Part shown: positions 23,801-35,136 of the stretch, piece by piece | How the letters are laid out: the number at the start of each line of letters is the position of its first letter | Position numbering within the stretch: the stretch's first letter is position 1 | NCBI GenBank assembly: GCA_026545765.1 | Contig: CM048842.1 | Location: 48,989,431 to 49,053,430, forward strand | DNA length: 64,000 nt | Source: Plantago major | Taxonomy: Eukaryota > Streptophyta > Magnoliopsida > Lamiales > Plantaginaceae | Reading direction: 5' to 3' | The notes under the pieces: generated by a model | The model's input: only the letters and a program-made list of their open reading frames with translations | The model's database searches: none | Told to the model about the DNA's origin: nothing | Made by a program: the position numbers and the translations under genes

Positions 23801-26800
23801 CTAATTCAACCACAACAAAATCAGTTCATCATTTAAAAAGAAAAAAAAAAACAACGATAACCAATATTTCTTCTCCATATTCTTTAATTAAATTGAAACA
23901 GATCAATTCGCACTAACCCAAACCCTAGTTCAACTCGAAAAAAAAGACAATTCATTATCAGAAACAACGATAGTACTTACCTTCATATAGTTTTTCTATT
24001 ATTTGTAACTAGATGCCACAATAACACGCGTAGCGTGTTCGCACGTTCTAGTATATACATATTAAATTTAATTTTTGGATGTTTAGCACGGTCTATTTTT
24101 ATAGTGAAAATTTTAAATTAACAAAATTATCATCCAAAAAGGGTGTTTGGACTTTGGAGTTTGGACGGGCATTTCCTAATGTATTCGAGTAATTGCAACA
24201 ATTTAAATACTTTACATCGTATAATAAATCATATTTTCCTAAATATTAGTGAAAAATAGTCAAAATAGAAGACTTGTGGAATATAGTTTTAGAATAATGG
24301 TTATAAAATGTATTACTAATTTTTTGCAATGTCTGAAATGATGATTCTGTGAATTTCACATATTTTATGTTTTTTAATTTAGAGATTTGAATATTATTAT
24401 AATAATAATAATAATAATTTAAAGGCACCGGGAAATAAAAAATCTGGCTTTGCCCTGTGATTAGTGCATTTTGAATAATACTTTGATAGAGATCAAACAA
24501 TCACCATATCAATATGACTAGTGGATTCCCGGATTGCGTACTTTGTAGCCAATTAAAAGGTTGGAGAAAATTCATGGGTATACGAGAATGGAGGGACAAT
24601 AAACTAAAATCAGAAATCCATCAATAGATCCACCTAAAGAGAAAGAATAATAGGCATCGTTACCTGCGCAGGCAACAGAACTCTTTTGTTTGGCTGCAAG
24701 CCACTGTCTTCTGGTATCGTCGAATCTTTAGGGAATACATCCCAATAATCCGATGCAAGATCCTTATGAGTAGAGTTCTTATTCAGCAACTTCTCATCGA
24801 CTTCCGCAATAATTGCAGTCTTTGCAAACACATCTTTTGATGATACTTTAAATTTTGTCCTTGGGTAGCCATTTTTGTAATTTCCCTGTTATTTGGACAT
24901 AAGCTAAGTTGGTACTAGAGATTTGTGTCAAGTTCCATAGCAACAACCAAATGAACTTACAATACAATATCTGCAATTTCCGGGATGATTGTAACTTGAT
25001 TCTGGATCAGCTTTCTGCCGAATGAAATACAATAAACGGTACAATTAACCCTTCACGGAGAAATATATGATGTTCAATCAGTGGCTAAATAAGATATTCA
25101 ATCGGTAGCCACCGGACATCGCCAACTAAAAAATGAGTAGTAAAATTAAAGCATTTGTATAAGTTTCTTTTTTTAAACTTCAAGATATAGCAGGCCCAAA
25201 AATAAACTTCAGCTATATGAACATAAGCAGTTAAACCTGAAACTTCATTCCTGTTGAACGATTTTTCATAGCAGAAAAACACTTAAACCACCATGAAAAG
25301 ATAATAATCCGTAACTTCTACCATGGATGATGACACGTTTTCCTTAGACATGTGATTGCTATAGCTAACTTACTATGCATAATACAAAAATTCATTTACT
25401 TAAGAATCTTAAATGCCATTATGTTTCAATGTCCCTCAAATACTAGATATGCAGGACACACTTGCAACCTTCATGGATATCATAATAGCTTAGTCACCAT
25501 GGTTGTCTTTGTTCAGATAAAACCATGATAGCTGTATCACAAGGAGGTTCACATGAAAATGATATTAATGAGATTTATAATCAGTATGTTTGCATAAAAC
25601 AGCCAAATGTCCACCATGAAGACCAAAAGAAATGATCATTTTGGCAATCTTGTGTTTAAGCAAATCAGATGTAGTGCCTCACCTTTAGCTTTTTAGGCCG
25701 AATAGATTTGCATCCTGGGCATATTTTATTAAGAATCGTTGCAACTTCCGACATAAAATAAGGATTTAGAATTGTATACTGAAGCTCGATCAAACCCCAA
25801 TGACCTGTAAAGTATGAACCAGAAAGGAGCCATTTAAAGTTAGTAAGGGGGAATGGAGCCCAGTAAGTGGCAAGACAACTAATCCACAAGTTACCTTCAC
25901 AATCTCTCGAAGTTCTTGCAGAAGCTTTTGAGCATTTCGCCCCACAAGTGAGGCAATCACCACCATTCAAAGTGGGCAGTCCGAGTGCTGCACCACACAC
26001 ATCATTGGCATTTCCAATAACCGTTGCTGATAATATTTTCTGGATATGAGAATACATTCAAAATCATTGATCTCAGCAACCAACAAGTAAGGTGAAAAAA
26101 CATAAAAGCCTTTTTCGTTTTATGTAAGCAAGAAGAGTCATAGATTATGACTTCTGGAGAAAGAAGAGAAATTGGATTGAGCAAAACAAGGACTTGAAGC
26201 AAGCAATATTCTGTAACAGTGCCCTGGGACAATGAAAATCAAGGCTTTGTGGAGACATATATGCTTAACTCTATAGTAATTAGAAGAAACATCAAGTTAC
26301 TTTCACAAATTGAGACTAAACGTGATCAAAGACAAACCGGGCAATGCATTTTCAGAATTTTGTATCATATTATATATGCCAAGTTGACAAAAACATTCGG
26401 ATAAAGAAGCATACATAATTAACACGACAGAAATAATCTACAGAGGAAACCATAGTAATCATACATCCATGGGGAGCAGTAGTTACTAAGTCTCAAAGTA
26501 AGAAATATTTTCTTATTTATGGGTAAGACGATAATTCACATGTTAGCATTTACCAAGCTCAATAATCAGAGTAAACTCTTCTTGTGACCATATAAGCAGC
26601 TCTTTCAGTAACAAGATATTGACAATTACGTGCATATCTTAGAGAATGCTATCTCAGTGATCAACGAAAAAATGTATGCATGTCTGTCAAAACTTACTGC
26701 ATCGTCCTCTGATAAAATATCAAGATGTATCCCCTTCAGGTGGCCTGATGGAACTTGTAGAATTACACAAGAGTCGTTATCCATTGGTGCTCGAACAGCA

Positions 26801-28011
26801 TTTTCCTGGATCAAATGATCGTTCTTATAATCAAACTCATAACTATGTAAAAACAACTGCAGCCATAAGATAACAGCCAAGTAAATCTCATAAAAGCACA
26901 ATATTACTACATGCGTAGGCACTTGCTGACTATTCCAGTAAGTATAAACAATGCAACTGCCTAACTGATCAGAAAAAATTGAGTGATTTGCCCCTCAAAA
27001 CCCATTGGATAGCAAACATTCTAACATAGTAACAGGGAAGAGGATCATGCAGCAGTTCATGGGCAAACGTCTGAAGAGGCATGAGCTGTGGTGAGACATT
27101 TGTGCGCAACCAAAAAAGAAAAGAAAACAAAAATTTCCATCAGTAAATGTATGTCTTCACTTATTTCGACAGAGAAATAAAAAATGATGCATATCACTGC
27201 TTTTTCTTGGTGTGCCATGAGGAAAAGAAAATTCGCTTCAAGGAGTCTTGCAATCAAATGAGAACTCCACATAGAAAGGAACAAAAAGAGAAGCGAATTA
27301 TACTCTCTGTTAAACTAATAGGAAGGATATGACCGGCCACATGATCGTGATATTTCAGCATTTATAACAAGAGAAAACATACATGCCTGTAACAAAGTCA
27401 AGGACAAGATACGTATGTCTCATTAATCATTGTAAATTAAATCATTGAAAGTTCTCATCTGCAATTGATGCTTCTATCTGCTAAATAAATCAACAACATC
27501 CCACACAGTAAAGAAGCGGAACACGCAAGAGTAAAATCAGAAACAACACAGACAAACATCCAAACAAACACCACCACCACATCAACCGGCTTTCTCCCCT
27601 CTTTCAACCCCAATCACAGATACATTTATCACAAAAGACACACAACAAATCAGAATCCAAAAACAAGCTGTATAGCAAAACCACATTGCAAAGAGGAACC
27701 CCGAACCACAAGTGCATGCAGAATCCACCAATGACATCAACATCCATCACCACATAAACATGCACATTCTCTCCAGCACCAAAACAAATTAGCTCAAACA
27801 AACAACAAGCTAATAACCTCAACCAAAAATCCAATCCAAAACCACAAGCTAATCGCATGATCACACAAAACCACCAGCAAGGAAAGTAACATCGTCACAC
27901 ATACACCGTTCGTTTCACATCATCTATCATCGAATCACCAATTCATAGACATTGCAAAACAAATCAGAGAAATTACAGAATGAATTAGGAACAGAAATTT
28001 CAGCTCACCAT
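14845..28011 (-). CDS. NRPD1: NRPD1, largest subunit of RNA polymerase IV
   Basis: Pol IV makes short transcripts that RDR2 turns into double-stranded RNA for 24-nt siRNAs, which guide DNA methylation of transposons in the nucleus. The spliced product is 1,450 aa from the conserved MDND start (26784), or 1,458 aa if the upstream ATG exon (28011) is used; Arabidopsis NRPD1 is 1,453. In MDND numbering: N-terminal zinc clamp C58xxC61...C76EGH79 and ICPGC...CRYC; the central exon (residues 288-917) holds RPPSIHQHSL and the metal-A site GDFDGDCLHG (Asp457, 459, 461); later blocks are AGSKGSLQKLFQHSMCLGLQ, GLNPLECFVHS and FFMRDLTIGYDGTVRN; a C-terminal DeCL domain (about 1342-1440) ends the protein. 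It is not NRPE1, because there is no long WG/GW tail after DeCL. Every exon joins in phase without a stop, so the gene looks functional. Confidence 0.95.
18046..18764. mobile_element. hAT-like TIR element in an NRPD1 intron
   Basis: Lies between the exons ending at 19386 and starting at 17874. The left edge reads GAGGGGTGTACATAAATG...AACCG and the right edge, read inward, GGTTATTGTGCATGGTCACC ... GGCCGGTTTTTTACC; both subterminal parts carry CCCGCCCG/CGGGTGGG motifs typical of hAT-type plant MITEs. Ends are diverged and no exact 8-bp duplication was found. Inside is an 83-bp direct duplication. Confidence 0.5.
18313..18478. repeat. 83-bp tandem duplication
   Basis: Two adjacent copies (18313-18395 and 18396-18478) share ttttgttattattaataaat then gtatgttgatgtgtatcttc and tagttcactgttt, with a few substitutions. 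Located inside the TIR element in the NRPD1 intron. Confidence 0.85.
23510..24051 (+). mobile_element. Putative non-autonomous Helitron nested in the hAT element
   Basis: The right end has hairpin AACACGC-gta-GCGTGTT (24017-24033), followed about 10 nt later by CTAG then T, the classic Helitron 3' terminus. A TCTCTATATATATATTACAG start at 23510 would be a typical 5' end, although the base before it is T rather than the expected A. It contains direct repeats around 'aaaactcaat.tgtcttc.....aattaaattc'. No coding capacity. Confidence 0.5.
24391..24420. repeat. (TAA)n microsatellite
   Basis: Short run of TAA/ATA units near the right end of the intronic hAT element. Confidence 0.85.
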
Positions 28012-28250
28012 CCTAGAAATCCGTTAGCGAAGCTGTTGTCGAGGTGTACTCTCTAGTCTCTCCCTCCCTACGCGTTCCTTCCTTCTTCAATTTGGTTCTA
28101 GAGAGAGAGAGAAAATATGTCAGTTTTGTGTGTGTTGAGTCTGTGAATGGAGAAGTAATTTTGGAGAAATTTGCAGAGTGAGTGAGTCACTCTCTGCACA
28201 GACTACCAGAGAAAGAAGCAAATGACGGAGGCTAACTCTTTATAAATAAT
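26806..28250 (-). promoter_or_regulatory. NRPD1 core promoter, leader and first intron
   Basis: TATAAAG lies at 28237-28243 on the minus strand, placing transcription start near 28210. The roughly 200-nt leader contains a CT repeat near 28100-28112 and no ATG that I can see before 28011. That ATG sits directly on a donor (TAGGATG then gtgagc). The intron of about 1.2 kb ends at tgatccag before 26805. Confidence 0.65.
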
Positions 28251-29650
28251 TTCCCAAAATCTCACCGATACATAATAAAAAATAAAAAAATAAAAATAAA
28301 AAAACAGAGAAATGGAATAAATACACAGCTCGGAAAAAGACAAAAATGTAAATAATCCCAAAACAAAGTGGCAAAATAACGAGGACGAGACTTCTGTAAC
28401 CGAGGGAAACGAGTACTATGGTTTAATTGCCGGTAACTGTTACCCACACCAATCGTATTGCAGTGCCCTAGCTCTCCCCAAATTACCAAATTGCCCTTGC
28501 CTTACACAAGACTAGAGAATAGCTTGACCCTTCAGTCCCACTTTGCCTAAAATGGGGTGGTATGGCTAAAAAGGCGTCTCGGTCATAAAAAGGATTGGAG
28601 ATTTTTTATCTGTGGAAGATGAGTGCAGTGCGTATCGAGATAAATGTGTAAGACTGGCGGTGTATTTAAAGTGAAGATTTGTTAGGTAGATGCGTACAAA
28701 TAACGCTGGCCGACATACTGTATTTGTTAGATTCGTGTAATTCTTATCTGGCATCACGAGATTTGAAGCTCGCTTTGACTTCGTCGAAATAGAGTTACAA
28801 TAATTTTGAATGAAGTTCTTGTTGTGATAAGCCATGTGTTATTTATACTTGAATGGGATTAGTGGCGGATGGGCACTTACATAAGAAAATGGTAATACAA
28901 TGAAGGGCGCCCTATGATGAGAAGGAGTAGGTAAAATTGTGTGTTCATTACGAGGGTGATACTTAAGTAAGAAATGGTTAGGTGGGAACTATACTTCTTA
29001 ATTTAACGAAATTAAAATGAGGCGATGCGGATATTGATGCTTACTTTAAGTGGACTAAATTGAACAAAATAATATCCATTATAAGTATATTGTTTGATTT
29101 AGGCAACGTGTCATTCCATTGCTAAGAAAAGTATTATATCCTGAATTTAATTGACCATTCATCTCATCAGAAGAAGTGACCCATGCCATGTGGATCCCAT
29201 TACTACAGTGAGAGTAAGACCGGGGTCTAACAAACCCTGGGAACTTATCTATTACTACTACTATTATACTTTTAGACTGTCTCAAATATCATAATGCGAA
29301 GGAATTAATATTTACTATTTTCTAATCTAGAATGGGAGTATAAATTTTTCTATAACTACTCTACAGGTGTAAGATCATAAATTGTAACACTATTGTTGTA
29401 TTGCATTTTATATTAATTTATGTTCTAGTTTTGCTAGCACATTTTTTTTAGAAAATAAAAATGAATAGACTTAATATATTAAAATCCAACTTCCAGATTT
29501 TTTAATTATTAACTAAAATATCAAGCAAAATTACTTCTTTTTTCCATTCTTTTGGCTAGTGGATCCGCATGACCATGATCAACTACTACACTCATCACAT
29601 TACTTAAATAATAGGATGTAATCTTCTTTATTGAGGAAAAAAATTAATTA
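28251..29650. other. Upstream of NRPD1, no gene seen
   Basis: Begins with an A-rich patch (28275-28305). Two short minus-strand frames (28566-28835, 29079-29285) are unrecognised and not supported as genes. Confidence 0.55.
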
Positions 29651-29699
29651 TGCACAAAATTAAATTTACATGAAGCCTAAAGAGTACACATATAAGAGG

Positions 29700-30780
29700 G
29701 GCATACTCCAATCGAAAGCTCAAACGACAATAGTCAAAACTGTAGACGCTCAGAAATCTACAATCAGATTAGGGTTAGAAATTGGGGGACACCAACAACC
29801 TGCAAGGCAACAAGAGCAAACAGAGACGTAAGGTTCCAAGGTGACACCGGTGTGGTGCCGACCGAAGGGACTCCGACGCTCAAGTTAGAAGACTGATAGA
29901 CGGAGTAATCAAATGAAAGAGATAGAGAGAGAGAGAGAGGGAGATGATGACAAGCGTCGACTTATCCTGTTGGTTGGGTGGGTTCGCAGAGTATGGATGA
30001 GCACCGGCGAGAGGCTAGCTGACCTTGTTGGAGGGAGCTAGCTGGTAGTCTTCGGACAGTGGTGGGTGATGGTGGATGACGATGGATGATGGTGGATGAC
30101 GGTGGAAGATGGTGAATGACGGTGAATGATGGTGGATGACGGAGGATGTTGATCAGAGAGCTTGAGAGAGGTGGAGGCGAGAGAGATTGATTGCTAGGGT
30201 TTGTTGCAGTCAGAATGTGTTGCCCTTCCACATCTCCTCACTCTTCTCTATATAGTTCACCCATCGCTAGAGTCTGTCCGCGAATCTCGGGTGAGGTTGT
30301 TGGAACTCGCTAAGTGGGTTGGACCGTGTCTCACATAGTTGGGAGAGTGGTCTCAAATCGGTTGCTCATCGATCGATCGATCAGCGAGGTGGATTGGTTA
30401 GTTTGTCAACCGTCTTGTTGTGAATCGGCCATGTAAGGCGAAGCTCGTCTGTCGACCAATCTTGTGCAGTCAAACATGCAAGGCGAGTTGGCTAGCTTGT
30501 CAACCAGCTGGAAGGTTGGCGAGGTCGAGTGAGTCAGGTAGAATGTGGACTACTTGGTTGGATGGATGACTCAACTAGGTGGGTTAGCTAACTGACCCTT
30601 GGAAACCAACTCGCGTATGAAGCCAAGAAGACTTGTTAATGGACCATGGATTGGGCCATAGCCTTGACGGGCTAGATTGTCGGTCTAGTTGGTAAAGAGC
30701 GAATTTTGGCCAATACAGTTTGTCCCCCACTCTTCAAGTCGAGTGTCTCGAGTCAAAGAGTAGAAGTTCTATACCCAATA
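29700..30780 (+). mobile_element. Possible Ty3/gypsy (Tat-like) LTR-derived fossil
   Basis: Strings such as 'gccgaccgaagggactccga cgctcaagttag', a downstream tctatatagttcac and 'agtttgtcccccactcttca agtcgagtg' resemble the long non-coding LTRs of Tat/Ogre-type elements as I remember them. A second 'tttgtcccccag' lies at 34568, so the whole 29.7-34.6 kb stretch may be LTR-derived. I found no TG...CA ends, primer site or coding domain, so this is tentative. No coding parts remain. Confidence 0.3.
30058..30150. repeat. GATGGTGGATGA minisatellite
   Basis: About seven imperfect 12-13 bp units (gatggtggatgac/gatggtgaatgac). A minus-strand open frame over it (29962-30231) is proline/serine-rich because of the repeat and is not called. 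Confidence 0.85.
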
Positions 30781-30949
30781 GAGCGATGCACGCCAGATCA
30801 TAGGCAGATGATATTCCGCTCCTTCAGAGGTATCAATTATCCCGTAAGTATACTGGAATAACAAATAGTAAGCTCATTGATGAGGAGAGCGATCGGTTAG
30901 AGAGATGGAATTCACTCGTAGTGATCAAGTTATTAGTTTGGCAAAGCAA

Positions 30950-31440
30950 GTCGCTAAACTTGCAAGGCAAAAGCTTACTGATAGACACTCTTGATTGGAA
31001 AAGGCCATCCTAGTAAGGTGGATATTTGCAGACTGACATGTTCAGTTGGACAAGCTAATCTAGTAAGTCAGAGACTTACAGACTGACATTTAAAATTTGA
31101 AAAATCAATCTAGTAAGATGGAAACTTACAGACTGAAATTTTCAAGATGGGCAATTCAATCTAGCAAGACGGAAAATTGCAGACTGATAATTTTCAAGAT
31201 GGGCAATTCAATCTAGCAAGACGGAAACTTACAGACTGAAAATTTCAAGATGGGCAATTCAATCTAGTAAGATGGAAACTTGCAGACTGAAAATTTCGAG
31301 ATTGGGAAATTCAATCTAGCAAGACGGAAACTTACAGATTGGAATTTTAAATTGAACAATTCAATCTAGTAAGACGGAAACTTGCAGACTGAAATTTGAA
31401 GGCGGACAAGTCAATCTAGTAAAGCGGTAGCTTACAGATA
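30950..31440. repeat. Minisatellite of roughly 57-62 bp units
   Basis: Eight or so units built around 'caatctagtaagacggaaac', 'ttacagactgaaa' and 'tttcaagatgggcaatt'. Units vary in sequence and slightly in length. Function unknown. Confidence 0.88.
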
Positions 31441-31482
31441 GGAACCTTTCGTTAGACGAGCTGACAAACAGCCTAAAATAAG

Positions 31483-31770
31483 ATGACTTGCCCGGATTGG
31501 GGTACGACTTGCCCGAATGGAGCATGTCTTGCCCGAATTGGTGCATGCCTTGCCCAGATTGGAGCTTGACTTGCCCGAAATGATGTATACCTTGTCCGAA
31601 TTGGAGTATGACTTGACCGAATCCGGATTGATGCATGCCTTGCCCAGATTGGTGCTTGACTTACCTGGATTGGTGTGTGCCTTGCCCAAATTGGAGCATG
31701 ACTTGCCCGAAATGAGCATGACTTGCTCGAATGGTGCATGCCTTGCCCGGATTTGGAGTATGACTTGCAA
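31483..31770. repeat. Minisatellite of roughly 28-30 bp units
   Basis: About ten units of 'cttgcccgaattggtgcatg' with alternations gcatgcc/agcatga/gcttga, immediately next to the previous array but with an unrelated unit. Open frames on both strands through it are repeat-driven. Confidence 0.88.
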
Positions 31771-32135
31771 ACTAGTATTTGACCGGTCAAAGGGGGCTTG
31801 GACTTAGACCATGATTCAAATTGAATATACCCCATACACAATACCCAAAAACCTAAAATTGTCTCACAGGTATCAACACACAATCGACATTCTGCCCTTC
31901 CCTTTCATGCCATTTCATAGCAGAGTTGCCTCTCTCCATTTTTCTCATTTAGTAGAAAGAATGTAGAGCAGTTCGGTGAAGATGAACGGAGTTTGGGGAT
32001 TTTCCCGTGAAGGGTGAGAGAGAGAGTAGAGAGGGAGGTAGCGTGCTAATGTGAGGAGAGAGGAGGTGATGTGCGCGTGGGTGAAGGTGACAGAGACTGG
32101 AGACAAAGTGAGCTAGGCAGATCTGCAAGTGCGGT

Positions 32136-32208
<73 letters not shown>

Positions 32209-34786
32209 CGTGTGCGGCCGTAATTGGAGTTTCCGGTGACTGCTATAGCGAGCAGAAAGAGGGAGAGTTGAGACGGTTTGGTACAGAGAGAACAAAGCAC
32301 AACGAGGTGGTGTTGTGGAAGCTAGTGCTTTCCGCTGGCTGTGGTTTTTCCGGTGAGCTGAGGTTGGCTGGAGCTTATGCTTTCCGGTAATGGCCTTTTC
32401 ACCTCTCCTTTTTATTGTTTTTTGGATTTGAGTTTCTGTACGTATGCTTTTTACAAATTCCTTCATGTATTGTCGTGGATATTTCTGCTACATTTGAAGT
32501 TTGTTTTTGACTGACATTAATGAATTTGAAGTCCGGATACGTCACATTTCTTAGTAGAGTTTGGGTCCAAGAAATGTCGTATTTAACTCAGAATGTTGTT
32601 TTTGCCTGTATGAAATGAGAGTACGAATATGATTTGAACTCTACTGTTATCCTTCCTTGAGGAGTATTTGTAAATGTTATCGATATTTGGGCAATTTGCA
32701 GTTTTGGGATTCTAAACTATGAATTTCAAAGAATTTATTTTTGCACTCGTCATGCATGAGGCTTGAACCCGAGTTGGAGGTACTCCAATCATTGTATACT
32801 TTTATGTTCATCCCATAAAATTATGCGACTTTTGCGAACTATGACATTGTAGATATTTGAACAATGCATATATCATATGTAGTTATTTGGGTTTGTATCT
32901 CAAAAGTCGGTATGCTGCATTTTTTATGGTGGATAAATGGCATGTTAAAGATTTGATATTTGAATGAGATGTTTCGTGCGTGTGTTTGAATCTTTGCCTC
33001 TAAATTCGATTGATGGAGCTTGCTTTTCTCTTGCATAACTCACTTCCTTGGCTATGCAGGGGTGCAATTAGTGGGACTTGAATTGGAATTTGCTCCGCTA
33101 CTAGAAGAGTGGTGATATTGTTTTTCTTGGATCTTGGATAGGACATTGTAGACTCACTTAGGAAGATTGTAAGTCGCTTTGTTTTTCTTGAAGATCGTAT
33201 AGACCTTTTTTTTTTGTTGTGTAGTGATGTCAAACAGACATATGTATGCTGCTTTTGTATCTGAGGTGTCCGGTGAAGTTGATTGAACTTGTATGTTGTA
33301 TTTGAAGGTTTGTGAAATAAAATATCATGTTGTCTTGCCTTCGGTAATATTCATGTTGTGATGCTTTGTTAGCAAACGAATATGTTGATGGCTTATTGTA
33401 GATGCAGGGTGAATGATTGTTTAGCATGTATGTTGATGCTGTCAGATGACGTTCTGGTCTATGTTGGCAATGTCTATCAGAGATGGATATGTATTGATAT
33501 TGTGTTTTACATGCTGGGAGTTAGTTCCATATGAGAGTGTGTTGATTGAGATATGTCTTGCTTGTTGGATAAAACTAAAACTTCATTATGCCTTGTATGA
33601 ATGGTGGTAATTGCAACCATTTTATTTATAGGGAGTCATGTTGTGCAAGACTATTGGATTGCTCACTCTGAGTGAAGTAAAAAGTTGGAGCAAGAGTGAG
33701 ATGCCTGAGATTGGAGTTGGAGGATACATAAAAAGGTTGGGCTAGCGGAGTAGACCAAGCTTATTGGAGTATGGCAAGCCTGCTTGCCACAAGAGGCAAC
33801 GGTTCTTTGATCATATGTATAGTGTCATTTCACTTAACTTGTGCTTTTCGCCAACTGTCTTAAAGTCAGTCAACATGTCAGAAAGATGGAGCTGAAAGAC
33901 ACGTTAGGTTGAACACAATAGACTTTGAACTAGTCATTGAGTCAAAATGCATGGAGGTCTTGTACCTCTTGTATTTTGGTGTAGAGTTATATGGAAATAT
34001 ATTTCTAGATTAAGATTTCACCAATATTGTTAAGGTGTATGTGTAGCTTCTGTCATGTCAGACTGCCTTACGTATTCATGTCAACTTATAGTCTGACCGT
34101 TTCACACATGGAATGCCCTCACAGGGCTAGACTAATGAGTGTGCTTGGAATGTCTGTGCTCTTTGTCAGGTTGTACCCATAACTTTTTCAGCCACATAGG
34201 CTTCTAAGCAGTGTGTCTCGTATTTTCCCTTTGCAGGAATTTTGGAATGTGACCTCGTAGGTCGTTCATATGTCTTGTATTACACTTGTATGATAATTGC
34301 AACAGACAAGATCTCAAATACATAACTTGACAAGTATAAGTACTCGACTAAAATTATCAAACGTGAGTAAAGTAGCTCAAAGTGAGTAACACATATGAAG
34401 TTAAAGACGTTTTTGTTCTCAGAATTTATACCAAAACGTAGTTCATTGATAGTAAAACATACTCATAAATCATGCAGTCATGCGTGTCTTACAAGTCTAA
34501 TTTGAATGAAATATTGCGGACTAACCTCTAAGCAACGCGCTTGTCACTGTTGGACTTTGTCTACTAGGTTTGTCCCCCAGTTTAAGCTCTAGTCCGAAGG
34601 AGTAGTGCTTGAACTATTATCGCGTTCGTCCTCCTACTTCGTTGAATCGGCGCCATGCCTGGTCAGTCAGACAGTTATGTGTGTCCGCCTACTTCGTTGA
34701 ACTATATATCTTATCTCTCATACTTTTTCCATTCTTTTTCATTGATAAGCGGTATCGTGGTGACATGGAGGACTTGTAGTGCAATT
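31771..34786. other. Long non-coding stretch, no gene seen
   Basis: No coding exon recognised. 31980-32400 is purine-rich and contains (GA)33. An acceptor-like tatgcag at about 33059 and GT-rich downstream DNA might mark a non-coding transcript or an LTR-derived sequence. Confidence 0.4.
32140..32205. repeat. (GA)33 microsatellite
   Basis: Uninterrupted GA dinucleotides. It creates artificial Ser-Leu open frames on the minus strand. GA tracts in plants bind BPC/GAGA-type factors, a possible but unproven role here. Confidence 0.97.
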
Positions 34787-34788
34787 TA

Positions 34789-35050
34789 CTCCCTCCGTCC
34801 CGCGAATCTGGATCCTTATTCCTTTTATGGACGTCCCACGAATCTAGTCCCATTACAAAAATAGCAAAAAAGTACACCCACCAACTCTACTATCTCTCTT
34901 ACTTTTTCCATTTTTTATCATTATATATCTTATCTCTCATACTTTTTCCATTCCTTTTCATTTATCTCCCCAACAACAAACAATAAACAATTGACTTTCT
35001 TAAAAATAGTGTCGAAAAGAAATGGGTCTAGATTCGCGGGACAGAGGGAG
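34789..35050. mobile_element. Stowaway-type MITE
   Basis: Terminal repeats CTCCCTCCGTCCCGCGAATC (left) and CTCCCTCTGTCCCGCGAATC (right, read inward), bordered by TA at 34787-34788 and 35051-35052. No coding capacity; the family moves with Tc1/mariner transposases. Confidence 0.88.
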
Positions 35051-35136
35051 TATATCACTTTAAAGTATCATATCATGAAGACGATCATATTAAAGGACCA
35101 TACGTGGCTACGTGCCATGTTAAAGGAATAAATCTA

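Larger units (their letters stand above)
23439..24457. mobile_element. Non-autonomous hAT element in an NRPD1 intron
   Basis: Terminal repeats CAGGAGCGAAGCTA (left) and CAGGGCAAAGCCAG (right, read inward) fit a plant hAT consensus like CAGGGGCGAAGCCAG. Flanks TATTTAGT (23431-23438) and TGATTAGT (24458-24465) agree at six of eight bases, the expected duplication length for hAT. No transposase is present. It lies in the intron between exons 24885-24664 and 22732-22598, and contains a Helitron-like 3' end. Confidence 0.65.
14845..28011 (-). other. NRPD1: NRPD1 exon map
   Basis: Coding exons in transcript order: (leader ATG 28011-28009), 26805-26698 (conserved ATG at 26784), 26039-25895, 25804-25683, 25014-24961, 24885-24664, 22732-22598, 22485-22390, 22298-20409, 19896-19727, 19645-19582, 19504-19386, 17874-17702, 16947-16688, 16298-16125, 16030-15893, 15711-15491, 15215-15104, 15015-14845. 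All introns are GT-AG except the one from 22389 to 22299, which is GC-AG. The eighth main exon (1,890 bp) holds the catalytic core. Junctions were chosen by reading frame, splice consensus and remembered Arabidopsis protein alignment. A tandem CAGCAG acceptor at 15712/15709 makes one Gln optional. I have no transcript data, so exact UTR ends are open. Confidence 0.85.

Noticed and set aside
14845-28011. Reading the polymerase gene as NRPE1 (Pol V)
   Set aside because: The protein stops soon after the DeCL domain and lacks the long WG/GW and QS-rich tail of NRPE1; motif wording follows NRPD1.
29962-30231. 89-codon Pro/Ser/His-rich minus-strand frame
   Set aside because: Its centre is the GATGGTGGATGA minisatellite and it has no recognisable similarity.
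30950-31440. CRISPR-like regular repeats
   Set aside because: Repeats are degenerate and directly adjacent with no unique spacers, in a plant nuclear setting.
31361-31883. Overlapping open frames on both strands near 31.5 kb
   Set aside because: All follow the 28-30 bp minisatellite, whose unit length keeps several frames open at once.
32046-32466. Ser-Leu-rich open frames on the minus strand
   Set aside because: They are produced by the (GA)33 microsatellite and have no other coding sign.
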